From Pseudomonadota bacterium (GTDB lineage Bacteria; Pseudomonadota; Gammaproteobacteria; Burkholderiales; Rhodocyclaceae): DNA of 64,000 bases. The position numbers and the translations under genes are program-made. The notes under the pieces were generated by a model. It saw only the letters and a program-made list of their open reading frames with translations, searched no databases and was not told the origin of the DNA. Every line of letters begins with the position of its first letter. Positions within the stretch are counted from its first letter, which is position 1. Positions 63,669 through 64,000 of the stretch are shown here, in pieces. The DNA lies in NCBI GenBank assembly GCA_018241695.1, contig JAFEDH010000023.1, positions 1 to 64,000 on the forward strand. Direction: 5' to 3'.

Positions 63669-64000
63669 TCAGGCACCGTAGAGCACGGCCGGGTCGCCCT
63701 TGAAAATGTCCCAGCGGGCATCGCGGCGCACGATGCGCCATCCTTCGGCTCGGCGTTCCCACCGGTCGGTGTACTCCCCGCTGGTATCGACGTACAGATG
63801 GCTTTGGGTATCTTTGCCCTGATGCCGTGCCTGGACGTAGCTGCGGCTGATGGCCTGGTTTCCTTCCCATTCGATCTGGATGCTGCCCAGCAGGTGTTGG
63901 GTGGGGCCACAGCGATCGAGAAAAGTGCGGAACTGCTGGCGCATCGCTTCGATGCCTTGCTGTTCTTTGCCATCCCCGTAATTGAAGGACACGTCGATGG
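63669..64000 (-). CDS. SnoaL-like (NTF2-fold) protein, start beyond the window
   Basis: At least 107 residues, and the frame is still open at the right edge, so the start lies outside. It matches SnoaL-like nuclear-transport-factor-2 proteins: QFRTFLDRCGPTQHLLGSIQIEWEG, SYVQARHQGKD and YTDRWERRAEGWRIVRRDARW. Members act as cyclases, isomerases or hydratases in polyketide and steroid routes. It lies next to sppA, and with the EthD and SDR genes nearby it may mark another catabolic group to the right. The stop is TGA at 63669-63671. Confidence 0.78.
   Translation of the reverse strand, partial: IDVSFNYGDGKEQQGIEAMRQQFRTFLDRCGPTQHLLGSIQIEWEGNQAISRSYVQARHQGKDTQSHLYVDTSGEYTDRWERRAEGWRIVRRDARWDIFKGDPAVLYGA

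Noticed and set aside
1..64000. tRNA, rRNA, CRISPR array or transposase genes
   Set aside because: Reading both strands gave no convincing cloverleaf, ribosomal RNA stretch, regular spacer-repeat array or transposase motif. A covariance-model search would be needed to exclude a small RNA.

Overview
The window reads as a high-GC Gram-negative proteobacterial chromosome. Gene order and protein style (queG|tsaE-amiC, ribF-ileS-lspA-fkpB-ispH, mutS-tamA-tamB, rne|rluC-HAD-Rieske-sppA) suggest a betaproteobacterium of the Rhodocyclales/Sterolibacterium kind. That placement is inference from gene order and has not been tested by alignment. About 51 protein genes are supported. I saw no rRNA, tRNA, CRISPR array or insertion sequence.

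Layout. (1) 1-465 is the tail of a conjugation module (trbI end plus a DUF2274 gene), probably one end of an integrative conjugative element; 466-774 holds only a hairpin and is the likely element/chromosome junction. (2) 775-21.2 kb is an accessory catabolic region: SDR, TetR regulator, TonB-dependent receptor, two secreted arylsulfatases, a secreted DUF1254/DUF1214 protein, a PQQ dehydrogenase-SDR operon divergent from a second TonB receptor, an SDR coupled to a strongly diverged RibB-like protein, a VOC protein and a LuxR-type regulator. (3) 21.2-31 kb is mostly housekeeping: DMT permease, STAS-like protein, queG, tsaE, amiC, ribF, ileS, lspA, fkpB, ispH. (4) 31-36 kb is a run of small metabolic and stress genes, mostly on the minus strand. 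(5) 36.2-42.5 kb is a second accessory patch: TetR with a lipoprotein phosphoesterase, a third TonB receptor and a fatty-acid CoA ligase. (6) 42.6-60.1 kb returns to core functions: peroxiredoxin, slyD, phosphoesterase, tamB, tamA, mutS, a secreted glycosidase, suhB, trmJ, rne, rluC. (7) 60.1-64 kb has an EthD-like gene and an SDR lying between rluC and a HAD-Rieske-sppA run, then a SnoaL-like gene cut by the window edge.

How the accessory genes may work together (inference): TonB receptors bring a bulky substrate across the outer membrane. Two periplasmic formylglycine sulfatases remove sulfate. A PQQ dehydrogenase and several SDRs oxidise alcohols. CoA ligase and crotonase feed products to beta-oxidation-like steps. 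A sulfated hydrophobic alcohol such as a steroid or alkyl/aryl sulfate would fit, but nothing in the window names the substrate. The most unusual protein is the RibB-like product at 18447-19547: it keeps the fold signature of dihydroxybutanone-phosphate synthase but has lost both metal ligands and most of the acidic loop.
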